Below the pieces are notes generated by a model, which saw nothing but the letters and a program-made list of their open reading frames with translations, was not told the origin of the DNA and made no database searches. The translations under genes and the position numbers were made by a program. A DNA stretch of 64,000 nt from Dyadobacter sp. CY326 (GTDB lineage: Bacteria > Bacteroidota > Bacteroidia > Cytophagales > Spirosomataceae), in assembly GCF_021390515.1 (NCBI RefSeq), contig NZ_JAJUXI010000004.1, forward strand, positions 434,001 to 498,000, given 5' to 3'. Of the stretch, positions 26,250-34,893 are shown piece after piece. The number at the start of each line of letters is the position of its first letter. Positions within the stretch are counted from its first letter, which is position 1.

Positions 26250-27161
26250 ATGAATAAATATTTTCTCCTCCTCTTCACTTTTTGCTTCGGTTTTATTCAA
26301 ATAACCTTTGCCCAAACCAAAAGCAAAAAATTCTCGACCGAAGGTGAATTCACCAGCAATTGCGAGGGCCCGGCTGTTGACAGTGAGGGCAATGTGTATG
26401 CCGTGAATTTCGCGCGTGACGGGACAGTTGCAATCATGAGCAAAAAAGGAAGTGCCAGTTTTTTTGTGACTTTGCCAAAAGGAAGCACAGGAAACGGCAT
26501 TCGGTTTGGAGACAAGAATACATTTTACGTGGCTGATTTTACAGGGCATAATGTTCTCAAAGTCAATTTAATTACCAAAGACATTTCCGTTTTTGCCAAT
26601 GAGCCTAAAATGAACCAGCCGAATGACCTTGCGATCACTGCAAAAGGTCACATTTTCTTATCGGATCCCAATTGGAAAGAAGGAACTGGTCAAATTTGGC
26701 ATGTTTCTCCGGATGGAAAAACGCGTTTGGTGGCTGAAAACATGGGCACGACCAACGGCATTGATATCAGTCCGGACGAGAAAAAGCTTTATGTTAACGA
26801 AAGTGTGCAAAGGAATGTCTGGGTTTTCGACCTGGCGTCGGATGGTTCTTTGTCCAACAAAAAACTCCTGCACCAATTTGCCGACGGCGGCATGGATGGC
26901 ATGCGCTGCGATGTAGAAGGGAACCTCTACATTGCCCGCCATGGAAAAGGTGAAGTTGCGGTGCTTTCACCCGAAGGCAAAGTAATTCAGACCATTACGA
27001 CCATTGGGAAGAAGGTTTCCAACATTTGTTTTGGTGGAAAAAACGGAAAGACCTGCTACATCACATTGCAGGATCGCGGTTGCCTCGAAACATTTAAAGC
27101 GAACACAGCTGGGAGAGAATGGGCGATGATGAAGGCTTTTGAGGCAGTTAGCAAAAAATAA
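26250..27161 (+). CDS. Secreted SMP-30/gluconolactonase/LRE family protein
   Basis: The 303-aa protein has a signal peptide (FLLLFTFCFGFIQITFAQ) and a six-bladed propeller of the SMP-30 family: CEGPAVDSEGNVYAVNF, QPNDLAITAKGHIFLSDP, TTNGIDISPDEKKLYVNES and GGMDGMRCDVEGNLYIAR. The acidic and Asn residues in these blades match the metal site (E-G-P, N-D, N-G-I, D-G). Lactone hydrolysis is the common activity. It is paired with the upstream redoxin gene. Confidence 0.92.
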   Translation: MNKYFLLLFTFCFGFIQITFAQTKSKKFSTEGEFTSNCEGPAVDSEGNVYAVNFARDGTVAIMSKKGSASFFVTLPKGSTGNGIRFGDKNTFYVADFTGHNVLKVNLITKDISVFANEPKMNQPNDLAITAKGHIFLSDPNWKEGTGQIWHVSPDGKTRLVAENMGTTNGIDISPDEKKLYVNESVQRNVWVFDLASDGSLSNKKLLHQFADGGMDGMRCDVEGNLYIARHGKGEVAVLSPEGKVIQTITTIGKKVSNICFGGKNGKTCYITLQDRGCLETFKANTAGREWAMMKAFEAVSKK

Positions 27162-27263
27162 TCAACACATTTCTTAAAATCAGCAAGGCAGCCCCTTGAA
27201 AAGTCGACGCGGTTTAACTTACTTTGTATTTCAAAGTACTTTACACTAAACTGTTCACTAACA

Positions 27264-27941
27264 TTGGAAAATCTCGTACGCTATCTGCAAAGCAATCAAA
27301 AAGTTGCTCTCCTCGCGTTTGTTTCAGCCTCCGCAATGACATTGCTGCTGTTCAGAATGCTCATTCACAATTGGGATTTCATCTTTCTGGCCTGGAACCT
27401 GTTTCTGGCCTGGGTGCCGCTGATTTTTATCAAAATGGTTTGGGAAAAAGAATCAAAGAAACAACTGCCATTCGGCATTTTGATGGTTTACTTAGTTATA
27501 TGGCTGCTTTTCTTCCCAAATGCACCCTACATTATTACTGATCTGAAACATTTGAAAGGCGCGGCTGAAAACATTATCTGGTATGATGCCCTGATGATCT
27601 TCACATTTTCCGTGGCCGGTTTTCTGACAGGTTTGTACAGCATTCGCATTGTGCACCGGATCATCACACGCCGCTGGAACGAACGCCTCGCATGGCTAAC
27701 CGTTTTAATTTCCATGGTAATGAGCGGGTTCGGAATCTTTTTGGGACGTTACGGACGCTGGAACAGCTGGGATATCGTAACGCAGCCGGGTGCGCTCGCG
27801 CGTGGCATTTTCAAGAGTATGCAGGATCCAATGGCCATAAAACACACTTTGACGTTTTCGTTCGTGCTGATGTTGTTGTACTTTGCGTTCCATATTTTCG
27901 CCGAACTCAAACAAAATGAAGGGACCCATAGATTTTCTTAA
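27264..27941 (+). CDS. DUF1361 membrane protein
   Basis: The 225-aa protein has about six membrane helices and the DUF1361 signature FPNAPYIITDLKHL followed by IIWYDALMIF. The start is TTG at 27264 (MENLVRYLQSNQK); no ATG lies before the first helix. Its 3' end overlaps the start of the diacylglycerol kinase gene by 26 bp, indicating translational coupling. Function is unknown. Confidence 0.88.
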   Translation: MENLVRYLQSNQKVALLAFVSASAMTLLLFRMLIHNWDFIFLAWNLFLAWVPLIFIKMVWEKESKKQLPFGILMVYLVIWLLFFPNAPYIITDLKHLKGAAENIIWYDALMIFTFSVAGFLTGLYSIRIVHRIITRRWNERLAWLTVLISMVMSGFGIFLGRYGRWNSWDIVTQPGALARGIFKSMQDPMAIKHTLTFSFVLMLLYFAFHIFAELKQNEGTHRFS

Positions 27942-28290
27942 AGCCGCACGCAGTTTTCGCTTTGCGGGTGTGGGGATTTACAATTTATTCCGTTACGAGA
28001 ACAATGCCCGGATTCATTTAATGGCCTGTATTCTGGTGTTAATGGCGGCTGTGTTTTTCGATATTTCGGGCGTGGAGTGGAGCATTATCATTATTCAAGT
28101 TGCGCTTGTGCTGGCCGCTGAGGCATTTAACACGTCTATTGAAAAGTTGGCGGATTTGGTTATGCCTGATTATCATCCTGTTATCAAGGTTGTGAAAGAC
28201 ACGGCCGCCGCAGCAGTGTTGCTCCTGGCAATCTCAGCCGTGCTGGTTGGTCTTATTATTTTTGTTCCAAAATTTTTGCTCCTTTTTTGA
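27916..28290 (+). CDS. Diacylglycerol kinase family protein (DgkA/undecaprenol kinase type)
   Basis: The start at 27916 (MKGPIDFLKAARS) removes an unlikely leader. The 124-aa integral membrane protein has three helices and the catalytic motif EAFNTSIEKLAD, followed by VVKDTAAAAVLLL, both hallmarks of the DgkA fold. It phosphorylates diacylglycerol or undecaprenol at the membrane to feed lipid carrier recycling. It overlaps the DUF1361 gene. Confidence 0.94.
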   Translation: MKGPIDFLKAARSFRFAGVGIYNLFRYENNARIHLMACILVLMAAVFFDISGVEWSIIIIQVALVLAAEAFNTSIEKLADLVMPDYHPVIKVVKDTAAAAVLLLAISAVLVGLIIFVPKFLLLF

Positions 28291-28314
28291 TATAACACTT
28301 TTACAATCTGTTCT

Positions 28315-29430
28315 ATGAATTCAAACGAGGACTCTCTGCATACATTGAACGAGATCCGTAGCCTAATGGAGCGGTCTTCCAAGTTCTTGTCATTAAGCGG
28401 ATTAAGCGGTGTTTTTATCGGCATTTTCGCGCTTATGGGAGCTGGGGCGGCTTATGTTAAATTCAAGACCGACTGGCTTGCTGAAATCGCCACACCCACG
28501 GCACCCTATGCCGGCGGTCACCAGGAGGATGTTGCCCGGTTTTTGATCGCTGATGGCTTTTGTGTGTTGCTGTTTTCACTTGCTGCCGGCATTATCCTGA
28601 CAGTTCGCAAAGGGAAGAAAAGAGGGTTAACCGTCTGGAACGGAAGCTCAAAAAGATTATTGGTTGGCATGGCGGTTCCGCTTCTGACGGGCGGGATTTT
28701 TTGCCTTGCCATGCTGCTTTACCATCACATGATATGGATTGTGTTTCCAGCAACATTGATTTTTTACGGCATTGCGTTGGTGAACGCCAGCAAATTCACT
28801 TACCCGGAACTCTTTTATATGGGCATCTGCGAAATTGCGCTCGGCAGTTTGACACTCTTTCTAACGAATTACTCGCTATTGTTTTGGTCGCTCGGCTTTG
28901 GTGTATTGCACATTGTTTATGGATTAGCCATGTACAACCGCTACGAACGCGAAAAAAATATCAGTAATAAAACAGTTGCCAAAGGCTTAATATGCGTTGC
29001 ATTGCTATTGTTTTCATTTGCTAGCAACGGCCAAACGGTTTCCGACAGCGCTGTGGTGCTTGCCAAAAAATGGTATGACAAAGAGACGATTTACCTGCAA
29101 AGCGGAAACAGTTATGTGAAAGGGAATATGTTATTCAGAGGGCAAAAAGCGCTAAAAAACGAGTTTGTGATTTCACAGGGTGGCTTTGAACTTTACAAAA
29201 AGTCGCGACGGACGAGGGGCGTTGCCTTTGTGTTGTCCATGGCAGGTGTGATTGGATCGGTCAATTCTTTGGTTTCAGGAAATAGAAACAGCGTAAGAAC
29301 TTTCTTTTGGGTGTCATTAGGAACAGGATTTGTTTCGACGCTGCTAACAACGCGCGCGAACAATCTGCGGGACCAGGCAGTGTGGCTCCGAAACAGGGAT
29401 GCAATGTTGTTGATGGAGCTTGATAGATAA
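28315..29430 (+). CDS. Integral membrane protein fused to a secreted-type domain
   Basis: The 371-aa frame looks like two proteins in one. Residues 1-210 form a cytoplasmic N-terminus plus six helices, a layout often paired with a winged-helix regulator in Bacteroidota. Residues 216-240 look like a signal peptide (TVAKGLICVALLLFSFASNGQ). A domain of about 130 residues follows, with YLQSGNSYVKGNMLF and two further hydrophobic stretches. No stop or frameshift is visible at the junction. It lies 34 bp upstream of the winged-helix gene and 24 bp after the kinase gene. I do not recognise a function for either half. Confidence 0.8.
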   Translation: MNSNEDSLHTLNEIRSLMERSSKFLSLSGLSGVFIGIFALMGAGAAYVKFKTDWLAEIATPTAPYAGGHQEDVARFLIADGFCVLLFSLAAGIILTVRKGKKRGLTVWNGSSKRLLVGMAVPLLTGGIFCLAMLLYHHMIWIVFPATLIFYGIALVNASKFTYPELFYMGICEIALGSLTLFLTNYSLLFWSLGFGVLHIVYGLAMYNRYEREKNISNKTVAKGLICVALLLFSFASNGQTVSDSAVVLAKKWYDKETIYLQSGNSYVKGNMLFRGQKALKNEFVISQGGFELYKKSRRTRGVAFVLSMAGVIGSVNSLVSGNRNSVRTFFWVSLGTGFVSTLLTTRANNLRDQAVWLRNRDAMLLMELDR

Positions 29431-29464
29431 TTTCTTGAAAAGAACTGGCCTGTGGCCGTAATAA

Positions 29465-29761
29465 ATGGAGTGGTTAGAGAAGTTTAATAAAGTTTTTGAA
29501 AGTAAAATTAGGCTTGGGCTAATGTCTGTGCTTGTGGTAAACGACGCCCTCAGTTTCAATGAATTAAAAGATCTTTTGCAGCTAACCGACGGCAACCTGG
29601 CCTCTCATTTGAAGGCATTGGAAGAAACCAAATACATTGAATTTCAAAAGCAATTCCTGGGCAGAAAGCCCCTCACCACTTACAAAGCAACCGAATCAGG
29701 GCACAAAGCATTCACGGATCATTTGCAAGTGCTGGAAAATATGATCCGGCAGAATTTGTAG
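29465..29761 (+). CDS. Winged-helix transcriptional regulator
   Basis: The 98-aa protein is a single winged-helix domain: SKIRLGLMSVLVVNDALSFNELKDLLQLTDGNLASHLKALEE is the helix-turn-helix core, followed by a wing (YIEFQKQFLGRKPLTTYKAT). It belongs to the short ArsR/MarR-like group that often sits beside a membrane protein gene in Bacteroidota, as here. It probably regulates the upstream gene. A strong hairpin follows. Confidence 0.9.
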   Translation: MEWLEKFNKVFESKIRLGLMSVLVVNDALSFNELKDLLQLTDGNLASHLKALEETKYIEFQKQFLGRKPLTTYKATESGHKAFTDHLQVLENMIRQNL

Positions 29762-29765
29762 GATG

Positions 29766-29823
29766 AAAAAAAAGAGAGGACTTGCCAAGTTTTTGAAACT
29801 TGGCAAGTCCTCTCTTTTTTTTT
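29766..29823. terminator. Very long, bidirectional terminator hairpin
   Basis: AAAAAAGAGAGGACTTGCCA... and its exact complement ...TGGCAAGTCCTCTCTTTTTT form a perfect stem of about 25 bp around TG. T-rich tails occur on both strands, so it serves the winged-helix gene and the convergent DUF2911 gene. Confidence 0.92.
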
Positions 29824-29831
29824 AAACAACA

Positions 29832-30332
29832 TTAAAACTTCAAAGGAACTGAAAAGCCAGTTTTGTCCCATTGAAAATCGAGTGAAGTGGCGCTTACTTT
29901 GAAGGTAAGTTTTTCTTCTGATGTTGGGTATGTTTTGCTTGGCACAGTCACTTTCAAGACGTCTTTGCCCTTATTTTTCTCGTAATCATATGCGCCGGAC
30001 TGACCCAAAACGCTGTTCAAAATGATCGCCCATTCTTTTTCTCCGGGGATTGTGAACAAGCTGTAAGTGCCAGCTTTTACGGCTTTACCAGCGAACATGC
30101 CGTCTTTTTTGAATGTGATTTCCGTGGAAGCATTCGCGCCCGTTCTCCAAACTTTGTCATATTTTTCTAAACTCTCGCTTCCCTCTTTGCCAAAAAGAAC
30201 TCTTCCTTTTTTTGAAGGCTGACCGTAAGCAATGCTAACATTCGGGCCGTCGGTTGTGACTCTCGGGCTTTGTGCGGACGCCCATGATAATGCGATTAGG
30301 GAAAGGAAAAGTGTCAAAAATGTGGTTTTCAT
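29832..30332 (-). CDS. Secreted DUF2911 protein
   Basis: The start at 30332 (MKTTFLTLFLSLIALSWASAQ) gives a clean signal peptide; an ATG at 30344 adds four residues. The 166-aa product has the DUF2911 signature: IAYGQPSKKGRVLFG, YDKVWRTGANASTEITF and AGTYSLFTIPGEKEWAIILN. The family is abundant in Bacteroidota and of unknown function. It is convergent with the winged-helix gene and divergent from recG. Confidence 0.92.
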   Translation of the reverse strand: MKTTFLTLFLSLIALSWASAQSPRVTTDGPNVSIAYGQPSKKGRVLFGKEGSESLEKYDKVWRTGANASTEITFKKDGMFAGKAVKAGTYSLFTIPGEKEWAIILNSVLGQSGAYDYEKNKGKDVLKVTVPSKTYPTSEEKLTFKVSATSLDFQWDKTGFSVPLKF

Positions 30333-30445
30333 AAACTGCAACATTGATTTTAGGTTGTGGAAAAAATTAAAATTTAGCGAAATACGCCATTCAAAAGTTG
30401 TTAATCAAGTCGCCCTGTTTCAAAATCGCTGATAAGCGGCGACAT

Positions 30446-30508
30446 TAACTTTGATTAACATATCTGTGAAGCAGAAACATTGTTTTCTGCGATTTCAAGC
30501 TATATTTG
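30446..30508 (+). promoter_or_regulatory. Two candidate recG promoters, one implying a leaderless mRNA
   Basis: A -7 box TAACTTTG lies at 30446-30453. A second, TATATTTG at 30501-30508, has TTG at 30480-30482 placed 18 bases upstream. The second box ends four bases before the recG ATG at 30513. Confidence 0.55.
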
Positions 30509-30512
30509 AATA

Positions 30513-32633
30513 ATGACTTCTGATGCAAACCCCACCGTAAAGACCCGCTTTTTTGACACTAAAATAGAGTTTCTGAAAGGCGTAGGACCGCAAAAGGCAG
30601 CCCTGCTGAATCAGGAACTGGGGATTTTTACGTTTGGTGACCTCATCCAGCATTATCCTTTCCGTCACGAAGACCGAACGGTTTTTCATAAAATAAAGGA
30701 TCTTAACGATCAGCTGCCAGCGGCGCAGATCAAGGGCAGATTAAGAGAATGGACGCTTACGGGTGAGGGAAACAAGAAAAGGCTTGTGGCCTATTTTACA
30801 GACGGCACCGGCATACTGGAACTTGTTTGGTTTCAGAGCATTGCGTGGTATGAAAAAAACCTGCGCCCGAATACAGAATACATAGTTTTTGGTAAACCCG
30901 TCGCATTTGGCGGCCGGTGGAGCATTACGCATCCCGAGCTTGATCTGATTACGCCGGAAAATGAAAACGGCGGTTTTTGGCAACCGATTTATCCGCTTAC
31001 CGAAAAGCTGCGCAGGAAATTTGTCGAGAGCCGCGCGATAAGTCGGATGATGCGGTCATTGCTTGAAATATCGCGGCCGCATATCCGCGAAACACTTCCC
31101 GAAAACCTGGTTCAGAAATACAGGCTGGTGTCCAAGGCCGATGCGTTGTGGAATTTTCATTTGCCGCAAAGCTCGCAATGGCTGCACCAGGCGCAACGGC
31201 GATTGAAATTTGAGGAGCTGTTTTACAACCAGTTTCGGTTGATCAAAAACAAGCTTTTGCACAAAACGGAATATCCCGGCTTGGTTTTTAATCATACAAA
31301 TTTGGTAAAGCAGTTTTACGACCATCACCTGCCGTTTACACTTACAAATGCACAGATACGCGTGCTGGCGGAGATTCATGAAGACCTCAAAACAGGCAGG
31401 CAAATGAACCGTTTGCTGCAAGGCGATGTGGGCTCTGGAAAGACCATTGTTGCTTTCATTTCCATGCTTTTTGCATTGGATAATGACGCCCAGGCTTGCC
31501 TCATGGCGCCCACGGAAATCCTCGCCGATCAACATTATCAAGGTTTGAAAAAATTTGCAGATGCGCTTGGTGTCAACATTTGCAAACTGACCGGTTCTAC
31601 CAAAAAGAAGGACAGGGGATTGATTCACAAGCAATTGCTTGATGGCTCGATGCACATCATTGTAGGAACACACGCGCTGATTGAAGACATTGTTCAATTC
31701 AAAAATCTGGGACTTTGTATCATTGACGAGCAACATCGGTTTGGTGTGGCGCAGCGCGCAAAGTTATGGGCGAAAAACAGCCATATCAACCCGCATATGC
31801 TCGTGATGACCGCTACGCCGATTCCACGAACATTGGCGATGACACTTTACGGCGATCTGGATATTTCGGCTATTAACGAACTTCCGGCAGGACGAAAACC
31901 CATCAAAACCGTTCACCGTTACGATGCCCACCGATTGTCTGTATTTGGTTTTTTGAAAGATGAAATTGCCAAAGGCAGACAGATTTACATGGTTTATCCA
32001 TTGATCGAGGAGTCTGAAAAAATGGATTTGAAGGATCTGATGGATGGTTATGAGAGCGTTTCCCGCGCGTTTCCCGATGTGCCGTTAAGCATTTTGCATG
32101 GCAAAATGAAATCTGCCGACAAGGACTTTGAAATGGCTCGTTTTGTTCGGGGGGAAACGAAAATTATGGTGGCGACTACTGTTATCGAGGTGGGTGTAAA
32201 TGTGCCCAATGCTTCCGTAATGGTCATTGAAAATGCCGAGAGGTTTGGTTTGTCGCAATTGCATCAGCTCCGCGGAAGGGTGGGGCGGGGCGCTGAGCAG
32301 TCCTATTGCATTTTGATAACCGATTACAAAATCAGTAAGGAGACGAAGTTGCGGATCGAAACGATGTGCCGGACCAATGACGGATTCGAAATTGCCGAAG
32401 TGGATTTGCAATTGCGCGGTCCGGGCGATTTGTCGGGAACGCAGCAGAGTGGACTTTTGGATTTGTTGGTCGCTAACCTGGCTCAGGACGGAGAAATATT
32501 AAAAGCGGCTAGGCAGTCGGCCGAGGAAATTCTTAACTCAGATCCTGATCTGCTCCAACCGGTTAACCAACCCATAAGAGCGCACATTGAGCATATGGGC
32601 AAGGAAGCAACCAATTGGAGCAGAATAAGTTAG
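30513..32633 (+). CDS. recG: ATP-dependent DNA helicase RecG
   Basis: The 706-aa protein has the RecG architecture: an N-terminal wedge domain with an OB fold (KGVGPQKAALLNQELGI, YPFRHEDRT), then superfamily 2 helicase motifs LLQGDVGSGKTIVAF (Walker A), IIDEQHRFG (DExH box), MTATPIPRTLAMT and QLRGRVGRG. It remodels stalled replication forks and branch-migrates Holliday junctions. It ends 4 bp from the convergent FGGY kinase gene. Confidence 0.97.
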   Translation: MTSDANPTVKTRFFDTKIEFLKGVGPQKAALLNQELGIFTFGDLIQHYPFRHEDRTVFHKIKDLNDQLPAAQIKGRLREWTLTGEGNKKRLVAYFTDGTGILELVWFQSIAWYEKNLRPNTEYIVFGKPVAFGGRWSITHPELDLITPENENGGFWQPIYPLTEKLRRKFVESRAISRMMRSLLEISRPHIRETLPENLVQKYRLVSKADALWNFHLPQSSQWLHQAQRRLKFEELFYNQFRLIKNKLLHKTEYPGLVFNHTNLVKQFYDHHLPFTLTNAQIRVLAEIHEDLKTGRQMNRLLQGDVGSGKTIVAFISMLFALDNDAQACLMAPTEILADQHYQGLKKFADALGVNICKLTGSTKKKDRGLIHKQLLDGSMHIIVGTHALIEDIVQFKNLGLCIIDEQHRFGVAQRAKLWAKNSHINPHMLVMTATPIPRTLAMTLYGDLDISAINELPAGRKPIKTVHRYDAHRLSVFGFLKDEIAKGRQIYMVYPLIEESEKMDLKDLMDGYESVSRAFPDVPLSILHGKMKSADKDFEMARFVRGETKIMVATTVIEVGVNVPNASVMVIENAERFGLSQLHQLRGRVGRGAEQSYCILITDYKISKETKLRIETMCRTNDGFEIAEVDLQLRGPGDLSGTQQSGLLDLLVANLAQDGEILKAARQSAEEILNSDPDLLQPVNQPIRAHIEHMGKEATNWSRIS

Positions 32634-32637
32634 CCGC

Positions 32638-33981
32638 TTATGGCTTGATCTCGTAAATTTCTTTTGAAAACTCAAATGTCTGCGGGCGTGTGACGTGCAA
32701 TGCTGCGCCTAACGAGGTCGCGTAAGGCAAATCGGTTGCGAATACACTGTGATTTGGATAATTTGCTGCGATGAGTTTTGTAAATATTTCATTTCTCGCA
32801 AAACCTCCATCAATGTAAATTGCCTGCACATCATTCACAGCGATCAAGTCGAGGGAAACAAAAAGTAAGCTCGTCAATCCTTTCAAAAGATGGTGATATG
32901 CATGCTCAGCGGAAGCAAAAGCGCTGATCTGCCATTCCTGCGGGCTTGGCTCAGGGAACGGACCGTTTCCAACCATGCAAGCGGGATAAAACGGTGGCGT
33001 ATCGGCTTTCAAAATCTCCGCGTCATAAATGACTCCTTTGTAGAAATCAGGCTCAACTCTGAAATATTCTGCAATGCGCGCAACCTGATAATCGTGCTCT
33101 CTTCCCAGGAATAAACGCGATGCCGTAACTCCGCTTCCTTCTGGCGTCAGGTAATTCATGCAGTCGCGTTCCAGCTGATAAGAAGTCATTGGCTTGGAAG
33201 CGAACGAGTTGAAGTTAATGCACCAGGTTCCGGTCGACAGAAGCACAAATGGCTTTTTGACAGCCATCCGATAAGGAATCAATGCAGAAGAGCTGTCATG
33301 CAACCCGAAGCCAGACTGAATTCCTTTTTCATTATGTCTGTAAATGAATGACGACGAGGCTAGCACCGGCGCAAGCTTTCTATGAATGCCTTCTTCCTTC
33401 ACCCAATCGTGGTAATCCCACATTTCGAAACTCCAAAGTGCTGTGTGACAGCCCAATGAAGTGTAGTCACTTACTTTGCGGCCTGTGAGGAGATAGAGGA
33501 TATATTGTGGTAAATGTAATGTTGTGACGATCTGTTTGTAAATGTCCGGATACGTGTATTTGAGCCAGTAAAGCTGCATGCCCGAATTAAGCATTCCCAT
33601 GGCCGGAGAACCCGTTTGCAGCGAAAGCCGTGTCGGGTCGCCGTATGTGCTGTAAAATTGCTTTAAAAGGTTTTCGGGAAATGGCTTTAAGTAAGAATAT
33701 AAAGGAGTTAGCGGCTTATTTGACGCATCCAAATGTACAAGACTCGCGCCATATGCAGCTACATTAATAGCCTTAATGTCGTATTTTGGGTCTTCCAGGA
33801 GGGCTGCCCAGCGGTCCTGCACCCATTTGGTAAGCAGCTCGATATCTTCGGTTGGGAACCCGTCTTCATCGGTTGTCTCCGGAAGTGACTCTGAAAATTC
33901 ATCTAAAATCTGATACTTTTCGTCAAAAAGTATATACTTTTTATTGGTCCTGCCAATGTCAAAAACCGCTGTTACCTTCAT
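32638..33981 (-). CDS. FGGY family carbohydrate kinase
   Basis: The 447-aa protein has the actin-like kinase fold: N-terminal phosphate-1 motif AVFDIGRTNKKYILFD, the central LLSTGTWCINF, and the adenosine motif YIDGGFARNEIF. Length and motif order suit the rhamnulokinase/fuculokinase group. No isomerase, aldolase or transporter for a sugar pathway is adjacent, so the substrate is unknown. Asp and Gly of the catalytic region are present. Confidence 0.88.
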   Translation of the reverse strand: MKVTAVFDIGRTNKKYILFDEKYQILDEFSESLPETTDEDGFPTEDIELLTKWVQDRWAALLEDPKYDIKAINVAAYGASLVHLDASNKPLTPLYSYLKPFPENLLKQFYSTYGDPTRLSLQTGSPAMGMLNSGMQLYWLKYTYPDIYKQIVTTLHLPQYILYLLTGRKVSDYTSLGCHTALWSFEMWDYHDWVKEEGIHRKLAPVLASSSFIYRHNEKGIQSGFGLHDSSSALIPYRMAVKKPFVLLSTGTWCINFNSFASKPMTSYQLERDCMNYLTPEGSGVTASRLFLGREHDYQVARIAEYFRVEPDFYKGVIYDAEILKADTPPFYPACMVGNGPFPEPSPQEWQISAFASAEHAYHHLLKGLTSLLFVSLDLIAVNDVQAIYIDGGFARNEIFTKLIAANYPNHSVFATDLPYATSLGAALHVTRPQTFEFSKEIYEIKP

Positions 33982-34111
33982 TATTTGAATGCGATATCAC
34001 TTTTATATCCGGAAATGTATTTTTCGGTTAATATAGTGACTTTACGTTAAAACCAATACCCTTACCTGTTCATTTAAAATCTTTGCAGACGCCGCGTGTC
34101 GGCACTTTTTC

Positions 34112-34807
34112 TCACACTGCTTTTTCCAAAATCGGTTTAAAAACCTTTGTCCAGCGGCGGTAACCTTCTTCATTCATATGGAGGCTGTCGCTTACGAAAA
34201 TGCTGCCGTCGGGCCGTCCGTTTTTAAGCATAACCGGCCATACATCTATATAATGATGATTTTTATCCTTTTTAATGTAATCCTGAATGAGCTGATTGGC
34301 CTTGATGACATCGTCTTTTTTTGCCCATCTTGACGGCGAAGGTTTCAGCGAAACGAAATATAGCTGCACATCCGGAAGTTTGGCGCGAACCAGTTTTACA
34401 AACGTCACGTATTCGTCCCTCACCTGTTCGGGCGTTTTTGGCTTTTGACCAAACATATCATTTTCACAATATGTTACAACTGTTTTTGGATTGTATTTCA
34501 GCACATTGCGCGGGGCATAGTAAATGACTTCCGGGAATGTAGAACCGCCAAAACCGCGGTTAATGATGGGGAGCGGAGCAAGATCTTGAGCAGCCGTTTG
34601 CCATTTGGTGAAAGAAGAACTTCCCGTAAATACGATCCCGCCCGGGGCAGGCATTTTCTCAGCATCTGCTTTTTCAAACGCCTCGATGGACGACTCTGAT
34701 CTTTTTATGTCATAATCAGGTTGCCATGACTCGGCAATATTCGTGGAATTGGGTTTGTGACAAGCACTTAGCCAAATAACAGAGAGCAGGAGAAAAATTT
34801 TTTTCAT
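34112..34807 (-). CDS. SGNH/GDSL-type hydrolase lipoprotein
   Basis: The start at 34807 (MKKIFLLLSVIWLSAC) gives a lipoprotein signal with lipobox LSAC. The 231-aa protein has block I as FTGSSSFTKW (catalytic Ser), block II near NRGFGGSTFPEV, and block V SDSLHMNEEGY (Asp/His). Block III reads TYCENDMF, where most relatives have a Gly-containing GxND. Esterase or acetyl-esterase activity is likely, but the altered block III raises doubt. It is downstream of the outer-membrane barrel genes, past a terminator. Confidence 0.88.
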   Translation of the reverse strand: MKKIFLLLSVIWLSACHKPNSTNIAESWQPDYDIKRSESSIEAFEKADAEKMPAPGGIVFTGSSSFTKWQTAAQDLAPLPIINRGFGGSTFPEVIYYAPRNVLKYNPKTVVTYCENDMFGQKPKTPEQVRDEYVTFVKLVRAKLPDVQLYFVSLKPSPSRWAKKDDVIKANQLIQDYIKKDKNHHYIDVWPVMLKNGRPDGSIFVSDSLHMNEEGYRRWTKVFKPILEKAV

Positions 34808-34813
34808 CAATAA

Positions 34814-34848
34814 CAAAAAAGTGGATATACCAAAGAAGGCATATCCAC
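34814..34848 (-). terminator. Terminator of the outer-membrane barrel pair
   Basis: GTGGATAT and ATATCCAC (34821-34828 and 34841-34848) form an 8-bp stem; on the minus strand TTTTTT follows. It is 45 bp past the end of the second barrel gene and ends 7 bp before the SGNH start. Confidence 0.7.
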
Positions 34849-34893
34849 CATGTATTTAATGTAAAAACTTCAAAAATTAGCATTGAGGCCTCC

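Noticed and set aside
31056..31736. Minus-strand 226-codon frame inside recG
   Set aside because: It is fully antisense to a conserved helicase gene; the length is due to codon bias on the other strand.
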